64,000 nt of DNA, taken from Trachythela sp. YZ-2020. Taxonomy: Eukaryota; Cnidaria; Anthozoa; Malacalcyonacea; Clavulariidae. Positions 55,109-64,000 of the stretch are shown here, piece after piece; the stretch's first letter is position 1, and the number at the start of each line of letters is the position of its first letter. The stretch lies in contig JADLSH010000377.1 of NCBI GenBank assembly GCA_016169945.1, positions 2,100,001-2,164,000 on the forward strand, in the 5' to 3' direction. Below the pieces are notes generated by a model. The model had not been told where the DNA came from and ran no database searches. It saw only the letters and a program-made list of their open reading frames with translations. A program made the position numbers and the translations under genes.

Positions 55109-56840
55109 TATTATTATTATTATTTATATTCATGAATATTTACACCCAGAATAAAAACAGTTCAGTAAAAAATTACTGCTATTACTGTGTGTCCTGGCAG
55201 GTTAAAAATACAAACTTGGCGAGTTGGAGCTTAACTTTAGGAACAGATAGCAAAGTTCCATTTTTCCTGGTGGCTTTGCCGTGCACTTTCAGCATGAAGT
55301 AATCAGCAAAAATTTCGCACGTATTCCTTGACATACAATTTTTGACAACGAGCACGGTGTGTTTTTAAATTTCGTTCAGAGTACTGGTTCTTTTTTCGCA
55401 AAGGATTTTCTCAACTCTGCAATCGATCGATTCGAGCATCTTCATTTGTGTAATTGAGTAGTTTAGGTTTACAATACAGTTGTATAATACTGTTGGCAAA
55501 ATTATCCCGTAATAAATCTTACCCAAACTTTTCCGAGTTAAGCAGGGCTTTAGGGAAGAGAGTAGATGAAAATTTGACGATACTTTCTTATATGTCGCTC
55601 TGAAATTTTCACCCATATTCAGTTTGTTGTCTAAGGTAGTTCCAAGATATTTTTGTACCTTGGTAGTATAAATCTAGTTCACTTGGGCAACTACTTAGCC
55701 TTCTCGCTGTTCCAAACAGAATTGATTCGGTTTTGTTCTTCTTAAGGTTGATAACTAGTTCATTCTCTGTGAAATATTTATACAGATTCTTTAGATCAGC
55801 ATTCAGCTTACTTTCGATAGTAGAGAATGGTGGATCTGCCACATAAAGAACTGTTTCATCAGCGAATAGTACGGACTCGAAAGGGTAAGAGTTTTTTCCA
55901 GGTCGTTAAAGTATAAGAAGAAAAGTACTGGCCCCAGGATTGATCCCTGGGGGATCCCACATGTTATCACGAATTCATCTGATAATGTGTTTTGTAGTTA
56001 CACACTTGCTTTCGTTGGAACAAGTAGTCGGAGAACCATTGATGTTCTACAGCCATGATTCCATAGCTTTTGAATTTCGCCAGCAATATACTATGAGATA
56101 GCGTGTCGAAAGCCTTGGACAGGTTCACAAATATGGCCCCTACAAGATTTCCTCCATCGTCTTTCTTTCGAATATCATCTGTAAGCAAGCTGTAGCCTGT
56201 TCCGTAGACGTCCTTCTTCGGTAGCCAAATTGATTCCTGGAAAGGAGGTTGTTGTTTTCAAGGAATTCGGATTACTGTTTATGAGCAGCACGTTCTACGA
56301 TCTTGGATACTATCGGTAACACTGATATTGGTCGGTAGTTATCGAACGATGATGTTGATCCGCTCTTGTAAATAGTGGTCACTTTGAGCGATTTTCCACT
56401 CTAAAGACACCACACCGGTACGTAGGGAGAGGTTAATGATATAAGATAAACGCTACGCCAGTTCTCTTGCTGCATCCTTCAACATACCAGGCGGAATATT
56501 ATCATATCTTTCCTCGTTTGAGAGCCTTCAACTGCTTCTCAACAAAAATCTTGCTTACATAGGTGAATTGAAACTGTTCGTTTGTTCTTACTTTGGACTG
56601 TGGTGGTTTTCCCCAGGTACAGTAAAGTTTCTTAACGGAAATGACTTTTCTTTTAGTTTAAAAGCCATTGCTAAAAATAATTCACAAAATTTATTCGCAT
56701 TTGTTTTTACATCAATCGTGCTGTCTACGTCCAAAGTTGTTTGTTTTGAACCTGCTTTTGGAAATATTGTCCTAATTACTCTCCAAAACATTTTAGGATT
56801 CTTGCAAGTTTCATTTTGAAGATTTTTCATCTGTTTATAG
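55109..56840 (-). pseudogene. LINE copy 5, RT and C-terminus with (AAT)n tail
   Basis: Minus strand. 56830-56568 starts MKNLQNETCKNPKMFWRVI, then the finger region. VGAIFVNLSKAFDTLSHS (about 56130) and a YVADDT-like block (about 55850) follow, then ENELVINLKKNKTES and a thumb to about 55370, with C-terminal TRKNGTLLSVP. The 3' tail is ATT repeats at 55109-55123. TGATAT at 55103-55108 is the target duplication shared with 61221. Several frameshifts. The reading frame continues into 58606-59085 after removal of the hAT-like element. Confidence 0.82.
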
Positions 56841-58605
56841 CAGGGGCGGCGGAACAGGGGGGGGGGCTTTAGCCCTCAGGTGAGTTAATGCCTGGGCCAA
56901 TTTTTCCTGGACCCAGGGTAGTCCGCGAGGTCAGGTCGCAATTTTAGCGACATATTTGGCGTCTTGAAATGTGTGGCTAACATGCCACGCAGGAGCGATG
57001 ATTATTTGTAAACGAAGCAAATTGAGCAAAAGTACATCATTTTTCTATATTTTCTCATTAAAGATTTTGCTGATATATCCAACTCGGACTGGATTAAATT
57101 GTCTATTTTGTATGCAGCAGATAGTTAATTAAATACTCCTTCGATCAAAGGAGAAATTATTAGAATGCGTTTGGAGTCTGTTTTGACTTTTGGGGGGTAC
57201 TTTTCCAGACTATAAACACTTTTATAATGCTATTTAACCACGTGAAACTTTTAAATTAAGATAAAGAAATTTGTTCCTGCCTATAAATTTACTTTTTAAA
57301 AACAAAAATTTCGTTTTTCTATTCCTGGTTGTGCAGGCACAATTTCCGTTTTATGTGTTAGTCATAAAAATTATTTTTTTGTGCCGACTCAAATCGCACT
57401 TCTACCGACTGTATCTCCAAATAGATTTCTGGGGGGGTGTGACACCCCCCAAACCCCCCCGTAGGGACGGCCCTGGTCGCTTATTATCAGTATTGGGTTT
57501 CATTATGTTCAATGACTTGTGGCTTCGCATTCTCGCTTCTTTAGATAACTCATGCTGCTTTCCAATAACCCCCAATATCAGAGAGACCTTCCTCTTCAAT
57601 ATCTGAAATGAATAAGTCATGAAACTACCAACTATATAAACATAAAATGCAACAAGAAATCATCGCCCTTGTATCATTGCGCAACTGAATATATGTAACC
57701 AACAATGCGGACCCCGCTGGTCGTAAATAATATACGGCGTGGCGAAAGAAATGGCGTTTAGCTTTCTTGTTCACATGTCTACAAATACATGAACTTCAGC
57801 CTTTTCCCGGAAAGGTTGCAATACTTAAGCAAGTATAATTTTAGGCTAGCTATTCTCTAGGTCAAAATCTATAGCATTAAATCACAACGGCATTATATTA
57901 ACTAAATTTTCACATCGAAAATCACCCCCAACTTGGTATACTCATATTGTGGCCTTGACTGGAATGTGACCCAAGCATTAAGCTACCTGAGCCCCTCCCC
58001 AGAAGTAAAAGTGGTGGGCTAAGCCCCACCAAAATATATGAAGAATACCAGATCATTTATACGAACTGCTAACACAACGCAGTTGTCAGATTATTAAACG
58101 CTGCCTACAATACATAATTAGAACTTGCACCTCGTGTTTGCCACTCGGCATGAAGACTATTTGTTATAGAAAGCAAATCGTTGTCACTGTCATAATATAT
58201 GGCGGAGTTTTCTGTTTTTTGAGCGTTTTGCAATCGCGCGTCTCATGCTACTATACGCGCCTATGAAATTCATATGGCATTTCATCTGGCAAAAGTGTGT
58301 CAAATTTCCTACTCAACTGCAATAAATGCTTGTTTTTGTCAAATGTTTTGAGCGTTTTTTTCTTGATTTTTGTCTAAAATACAGCTACGGGTAGCGCATA
58401 TTCTAACTCTAAGTTCGTGGCTCAGAATGCAAGAAATGCGATTTGCGGGCTGCAAATTTCAAAAATTTTCAGGGGGAGAGGAAGGGGGGCATGCCCCCGG
58501 ACACCTCTAGCCTGTCGAGGCCTTTTGGCCACGACGTCGTGGCCATCGGCTATGGTCAAAATTTAGCCCACCCCGGCCAAAATATAATATGTTCCGCCGC
58601 CCCTG
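56841..58605. mobile_element. hAT-like non-autonomous element with 8-bp target duplication
   Basis: CAGGGGCGGCGGAAC at the left, GTTCCGCCGCCCCTG at the right, and GTTTATAG duplicated at 56833-56840 and 58606-58613. An 8-bp duplication with CAGGGG ends is the hAT signature. The 1765-bp interior has C/G-runs (57428-57462) and no transposase. Confidence 0.88.
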
Positions 58606-59085
58606 GTTTATAGGCTTTCCAGTCAGTCTCGGTGTTTGTTTTTCTAGCCTTCCGATGGAGTTTGTCACTCCACACGATGGAGTTGATCAGAGTCTTCAGT
58701 TCGGGCGAGAGCCACGGGTAGAAACGTCCTTTAAACCGTTTCTCTATAATAGTAGCATGTTTGTTTACATTACGCAAAAGCAAATCTTCCATGAACGCCC
58801 AAGCTTCATTTACATTTTACATCTGGTAAAGCTTGTTCCAATTTCAAACATTAAAATCTTTACAAAATTCGCTTGGGTTATAATTTGAATAATTCCGTAT
58901 TTTGATGTTTTTGCTTTGTACTTTTTATGATTTAGCTTCCGTACGGAACCCACCAAATCGTGATCACTTGACGATAATGGCATTACTTTCACTGCTGCAA
59001 TGTTCTGTTCATTGTTGGTTAGTATAATGTCTATCAGCGTATGCGATTATGTAGTGACCCTTGTAGGACTTGTGGTGATCTGATC
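58606..59085 (-). pseudogene. LINE copy 5, endonuclease end and linker (duplication copy A)
   Basis: Reads DIILTNNEQN, VKVMPLSSSDHDLVG (endonuclease SDH motif), VRKLNHKKYKAKTS, then FYPWLSPELKTLI and ETDWKAYK, which joins QMKNLQNE across the hAT-like element. 58784-59439 is duplicated at 59435-61542. Confidence 0.8.
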
Positions 59086-59439
59086 TGATATGGAGCATTA
59101 TTCATTACTTGCTTGATGTGATAATCTCCGAACTCCATTAAGAAACTTGGACAGGAAATTGCAAAAACTTTAGTTTCACCTTGCAGATTCCTTTGCAAAG
59201 AGTTTGACACCCATGTCTTCTTGTATCTAATAAGTGATTTTTGATAAGATGCATATTGTTGTTGAGATACAATTCTCACAGGTAATTTACTTTCCTGTTG
59301 CAATTGGTTAACTGAGCAAATAGCTCTGTAATTGCAACCCCCTTCTACACACAATTACAATGCATTGCACAGTCCAACTGGCTTTTGTATGTTACTGTTT
59401 GTTATAATTGGTATGTCTATTAGTATTTATTCATATCTT
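59086..59439 (-). pseudogene. RecQ-like helicase fragment, duplicated copy A
   Basis: Nearly the same as 61221-61542: SNSLQRNLQGETKV, SCPSFLMEFGDYHIKQV and MNNAPY at the LINE junction (TGATAT 59086-59091). It ends abruptly at ATCTT, where sequence jumps back to LINE copy 5. Confidence 0.65.
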
Positions 59440-59891
59440 CCGTGAACGCCCACGCTTCATTTACATTTTGCATCTGGTAATATACAATTACTTTATGGTT
59501 TCCGTGTTTGGATGCCCTGATCGAAACACGCGGAAATTGCGCGCTTTTCTTAACTCGATTAATTATAAAATAACAACAACACGATAGTTTTCCGTGTTTG
59601 GATGGGCTGATCCAAACACGGGTTTCGACCAATCAGAGCACGCGTTATATACATGTTATTTTATAAAGCTTGTTCCAATTTCCAACATTAATATCTTTAC
59701 AAAATTCACTTGGGTAATAATTTGAATCATTCTGCATTTTGATAGTTTTTGCTTTGTACTTTTTATGATTTATCTTCCGTACGCAACCCACGCAATCGTG
59801 TTCACTTGACGATAATGGCATTACTTTCACTGCTGCAATGTTCTGTTCATTGTTTTTTACTTATAATGTCTCATGATCAGCGCATGCGATT
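59440..59891 (-). pseudogene. LINE copy 5 endonuclease segment, duplicated copy B
   Basis: Repeats 58789-59050, with VKVMPLSSSEHDCVGCVRK (the catalytic Asp of SDH is Glu here). It contains an insertion at 59479-59663 and is then cut at 59892 by another LINE. It resumes at 61138-61220 with LKNIINIAGFKQILDSPTR. Confidence 0.75.
59479..59663. mobile_element. Small insertion within copy B, TA-flanked
   Basis: Absent from copy A, where CTGGTA joins AAGCTTG directly. It carries two copies of CCGTGTTTGGATG...GATC-AAACACG. Flanking TA on both sides suggests a TA-targeting MITE. Confidence 0.6.
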
Positions 59892-60898
59892 CTGCTTCAG
59901 CAAATTCTTTGACTGACCTAGAGACTGCAGTAAATTCTGATTTAGAGAACCTAAGAAAATGGTTAATAGCCAATAAACTTAGCCTCAATGTAGCTAAGAC
60001 AGAGTTTATGTTAGTTGGCTCAAAACCTATGATAACAAATATTTCTGACTATCATCCGAATGTTCTCATTGAAAATAAATTAATTAAACAAGTTCATGAA
60101 TGCAAAACTCTTGGAGTGACAATTGACCAGCATTTATCTTGGAAAAGTAACACTGAAAATATTTGCAAAAAGGTAAAAGCAGGAATCTCTGCTATTCGTC
60201 GAATCAAACCATTTGTTGACCAAGATACACTTATTTTGATTTATTACGCTATTGTTCGTCCATACTTTGACTACTGCTGTGAAATATGGGATGTATTTGG
60301 CAAAACTCAATCAAAACGACTCCAAAAACTGCAAAATAGAGCAGCTAGAATTATTCTGAATGTAAGCAATGACGTAGATCATACGATTGCTTTGGGTGCT
60401 TTGAGCTGGGAGCCACTCCAAACAGACAGGAAAAAAGCTAACGCAAAAATGATGTAGAAGTTATTAAACAAAATGGGTCCCAAATCACTCACAAATCTAT
60501 TTTCGTATAAGAGTGAGAAAACTAATTATCACCTTCGGGACATTTCAAGTGGTCTTTGTTTACCAAAACTACGTACAAATAACATGAAAAATAGTTTTAT
60601 GTACGACGGAGCACACCTTTGGAATTCTATTCCAAAAGAAATTAGGGAAAGCAAATCACTTCCTTCCTTTCGTAATAAAATCGCTGCTCACATCAGTGCG
60701 TAAAAAACTATTGTATTAAATAATTTACCTGTGAATAGTCTAAAACCTTCATTCATTTGTTAATTACTCCATATCTCTTAAAATTTATATATTTTGTAAA
60801 TAGCTTATCATTTTCTACATGTAAAATAATTTTTTGGCACACGCCCCTCGTGGAAATCAGCTACGGTTGACGGGGTTAGCGTGTATAAATAAAGTTAT
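59892..60898 (+). pseudogene. LINE copy 6, 5'-truncated, same family as 8.0-10.4 kb
   Basis: Starts just after the RT catalytic block and reads SLTDLETAVNSDLENLRKWL, TLGVTIDQHLSWK, KPFVDQDTLILIYYAIVRPY, QNRAARIIL. After one stop at 60456 it continues with LPKLRTNNMKNSFMYDGAHLW to TAA at 60701-60703. 3' UTR 60704-60898 has CCCCTCGTGGAAATCAG...GACGGGGTTAGCGT and AAATAAAG, shared with the LINE at 10.3 kb. Only a stop separates the two halves, so it is fairly young. Confidence 0.85.
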
Positions 60899-61140
60899 AC
60901 TACTACTACTACTATATACTACTACTACTACTATATACTACTACTACTACTACTACTATACTACTACTACTACTACTATATACTACTACTACTATATACT
61001 ACTACTACTATATACTACTACTACTACTACTACTACTACTCTACTACTACTACTACTACTACTACTACACTACTACTACTACTACTACTACTGCTACTAC
61101 TACTACTACTACTGCTACTACTACTACTACTACTGCTACT
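60899..61140. repeat. (TAC/ACT)n microsatellite tail of the LINE
   Basis: About 240 bp of ACT/TAC repeats with TATA interruptions, starting directly at the LINE 3' end. The ORFs on both strands (poly-Tyr/Thr/Leu and poly-Ser) are artefacts. Confidence 0.92.
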
Positions 61141-61220
61141 AGTAACCCTTGTGGGACTATCAAGGATCTGTTTAAAACCAGCAATGTTTATAATATTCTT
61201 TAGTTCTTGGTGATCTGATC

Positions 61221-62300
61221 TGATATGGAGCATTATTCATTACTTGCTTAATGTGATAATCTCCGAACTCCATTAAGAAACTTGGACAGGAAATTGCAGA
61301 AACTTTAGTTTAACCTTGCAGATTCCTGTGCAAAGAGTTTGACACCCATGTCTTCTTGTATCTAATAAGTGCTTTTTGATAAGATGCATATTGTTGTTGA
61401 GCTACAATTCTCACAGGTAATTTACTTTCCTGTTGCAATTGGTTCCCTTCTACACAATTACAATGCATTGCACAGTCCAACTGGCTTTTGTATATTACTG
61501 TTTGTTATAATTGGTATGTCTATCAGTATTTATTCATATCTTGCCTTCGGCATGTCTGGGTCAAAATATAATCTCATGTCCTTAGAGACCATAGACAACA
61601 TTCGTTCCAAGTAGAGTATAACACACTTTCCTGGTATATGGACTGCATCTGCCATTCTCTTGAACATAAGATTCTAGGTTACGTGATGTGCCAAAGTCTA
61701 TTATGTTTCTGACTCCTTTGGCATCAACCCCCATCCCAAACGTAATGGAACAAATGAGTACTCTTATATGACCGTTATGATCTGCCATAGAATTTAACAC
61801 TGTTTCCTTCACACTATCTGAGGTTATGGCATGCATCAGTTCTAACAACCCTTCTCACGGGTTTGGTTTATCATTTTGCATGTAGATTTTAGAATCAAGA
61901 ATCGCAGAGAAGAGCGAAAAGAGAGTGCTACATTGATTAACAGTTTGACAATAAATTACAGTCCTTTACACTGGATACCGTTGGATTGAAGCATACGTAA
62001 TAACCAGTTAAAGTACTCAGTCGCATTGACTTGGTTAGGACATATTCACAACAGCATAAGAATGTTTGACCTTTCAGGAGAAACCATGATAAATTCAGGA
62101 CTGCTCATGCTTAATGCATTGCAAATTTTTTCCGTTGTTGACTTCACAGCTGTGGCTGTCAGAGGGAAAAAATGGAGTATTACTAGGAAGCAATGACCTC
62201 AACTCCCGAATGTTTTTGTACCATACCCGGAATGCTATGTTGCCTGAGTTACCACTTTGATCTCTATATAAATGCAACACATGTATGTTTATGAATCTTT
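61221..62300 (-). pseudogene. RecQ-like DNA helicase pseudogene
   Basis: Minus strand. 62290-62150: FRVWYKNIRELRSLLP, then LTATA (RecQ motif III) in a shifted frame near 62155. 61848-61640: HAITSDSVKETVLNSM, RVLICSITFGMGVDAKGV (motif V) and SYVQENGR (motif VI), where the Gly-Arg-Cys/Ala-Gly-Arg-Asp box is broken. After a shift, VSKDMRLYFDPD. 61221-61542 gives the distal part ending MNNAPY. Motif II (DEAH) is decayed at about 62285 and stops are frequent. It is interrupted by LINE copy 5 at 61221. RecQ-like paralogues are abundant in cnidarian genomes; this one is dead. Confidence 0.78.
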
Positions 62301-64000
62301 GAAATAATTTTGCCATGAACAGCAATAAGATAAATTACAACAATATAAGAATTTTACCATATACCAATTATACAATTAATTTGTATAAGCAATGACATTA
62401 TTGTGTTTTTGCAGATTTGAAATCCAAATTCAAATATCAAGGTTCAGTGAATGAAGATCCTATATTATATTTATGCATAGAATCATATTAACATTTTTGT
62501 CTAGCCGCGGGCCTTCACATATTATTGTCAGAACAGACAGGGTCTCAGTTGTGCGCGCACTAAGACAAATATTCGAATGGCAATGAGTTGAAATGAGTTG
62601 TGCTTTACATATAGGTGACTCGCATTTCCAAATGCAAAATTATTTTGCGCACATGTATATATTTTTAACGCTTTTATACACTACAAAAATATGCAAATTT
62701 CCTTGCGTGGCAGTGTCCAATTACTCATCGCAGTAAACATGGGTTTCATGTGGGAATTCCATGTGGTAGAACAATACATGGAAAATATTGATATTTTGAA
62801 ATAGATGTTACAATATTTGATGTCTTTCATGTTTCGTGATATATTTAGCTTGTCTCATCCTGCAGACTATGCTAGGGTATGCATCTACTGACAGCGCGCA
62901 AGCCACTGGGTCAATGCCAATAATTACCGTCTACTGAATATAATTTGTGTTGCATATTTGTTTGCATGTTTGTTTCAAGAAGCTAAAGAATAATAACAGT
63001 CCCGCAGCATTCCCTACCTTGCAGGTAACCTAGTATCTAACTTACTAGTAAATCATGAGCTGAGTTGAAAATAAATGAATTTTTACGTTTAATCAATGTA
63101 TGATGTATTTACATCTGATAAAGAATTAGAGATTTGTCCAGGTTTGCATAAACTATAGGTTCAAGCTACTGTGCGTAAATAACTACAAATTTAAAATAGT
63201 TTTAATTAAAAGTCATGGCTATGTAAGTTAAATGCTTTTGCAGTGATAAGTAAGATGAAGCATGGATTCGCATCCGGTGTGTATCTGGTTTGTCTGAAGA
63301 AAATCTGACTGTTGTGACAGCTTGATGATGTTTAACTTAGGCCTGTTTCAAACGTCGCATTTTGCCATGCTCCGAATGCAATAAAAACAATGGAAGATGA
63401 GGCATTTCAGCTGATTATTTATTGTTTTGAATGCATTCGACACGTGCAAAATTATGCGATGTTTGAAGTATGCTTATTTGACAGGCATATGCATGCAGTT
63501 TAAATTCTACAGTATTTAGTCTAAGTCCGGAGCCGGAGCAACAAGATCTTCGGTGCCTTGTTTTTAGATAAAAATTCATGGACCACGTATTTATTGGTTT
63601 AATATATATCATGGTATATAGATGTGAAGATGCGTGGCCTATATTATCTATATGAGAAGTATAAAATACAAATTATTACAGGATACGATAAACTCAAAAG
63701 TCAACTGGCAGCCTGTAAATAGTGATGAAACCTTGAACTTCTGAGGAAAAGTCCTACTTTACGTCGGTGAATTAATTCCGGATAGATAGCCCACACGGCG
63801 GTTTCAATTTAGCTATTGGATAGCGCGCAGAGTATTTAACGCTCAGTTTAATTATAACGCAATATAATTTTTGATTTTCATACTGTTTTGAAATTCATAC
63901 CATGATTGTAATCTCTGTATTTGCATTTAGCTCGGCATATAGTTTGATATTGCCACCGGGTCAGGGATCTGTTGGTTGATTTTGTTTTTGATTAACAGGG
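62301..64000. other. No recognisable gene or element
   Basis: AT-rich. ORFs are short and motif-free. No inverted repeats or target duplications were noticed. Confidence 0.45.

Noticed and set aside
57428..57470. G/C-run hairpin as possible terminator or G-quadruplex
   Set aside because: It lies within a non-autonomous hAT-like element and could be a simple repeat; not enough evidence for a function.
60834..61233. ORFs of poly-Tyr/Thr/Leu on + and poly-Ser on - strand
   Set aside because: They are translations of the (TAC)n microsatellite tail of the LINE; no gene.
1..64000. tRNA, rRNA or snRNA genes
   Set aside because: No cloverleaf with A/B boxes or conserved rRNA motif was noticed by eye; a covariance scan would be needed for certainty.

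Overview
This window is eukaryotic, AT-rich, transposon-dense DNA from what is most likely a cnidarian, probably an anthozoan. The evidence is spliced genes with GT/AG introns, no operons, and a characteristic repeat cargo: KDZ DNA transposons, CR1/L2-like LINEs, Penelope-like elements with GIY-YIG domains, a BEL/Pao element, an SGNH/Gag/tyrosine-recombinase element, and DUF6589 and TLDc genes. The organism call is inferred from family composition, not from a marker gene. All splice models were made by eye.

Layout. 0.2-3.3 kb: relic of a tyrosine-recombinase retroelement (SGNH hydrolase, 67-bp tandem repeats, Gag fused in frame to the recombinase C-terminus). 3.7-4.2 kb: LINE fragment split by a small terminal-inverted-repeat (TIR) element. 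6.3-7.4 kb: head-to-head inverted duplication of a protein-kinase pseudogene. 8.0-10.4 kb: LINE with a nearly complete reverse transcriptase (RT). 10.4-14.9 kb: TIR elements, a Penelope-like copy with an 11-bp target duplication, and a foldback repeat.

15.3-26.1 kb: the centrepiece, a 10.7-kb KDZ transposon with about 280-300-bp TIRs and a matching 7-bp flanking duplication (AAAAATG). It carries a nine-exon KDZ transposase gene on the + strand that lacks the second half of its catalytic core. It also carries a kinase-like C-lobe exon on the + strand and, on the - strand, an open six-exon gene for a 408-residue protein joining a homeodomain-like helix bundle to an HMG box.

28.9-30.0 kb: a 1-kb nested palindrome. 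30.5-51.6 kb: two exons in compatible phase of one TLDc-domain gene (- strand), separated by a 20.5-kb interval packed with nested elements: an inverted Penelope insertion, LINE copies, a 1.1-kb foldback with 7-bp duplication, a 2.8-kb TIR element with 9-bp duplication, a 2.4-kb long-TIR element, and a BEL/Pao relic cut by another LINE. Removing three insertions in turn makes one LINE reading frame contiguous again, which gives a relative insertion history.

53.2-54.4 kb: a DUF6589 gene with a C2H2 finger, carrying one in-frame stop and an internal deletion. 54.9-62.3 kb: a RecQ-like helicase pseudogene (- strand) disrupted by a LINE with a 6-bp target duplication. That LINE was hit by a hAT-like element (8-bp duplication), and the insertion boundary was then tandemly duplicated and hit by a further LINE with a (TAC)n tail. 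62.3-64 kb: nothing recognisable. No tRNA, rRNA, CRISPR or bacterial feature was found.
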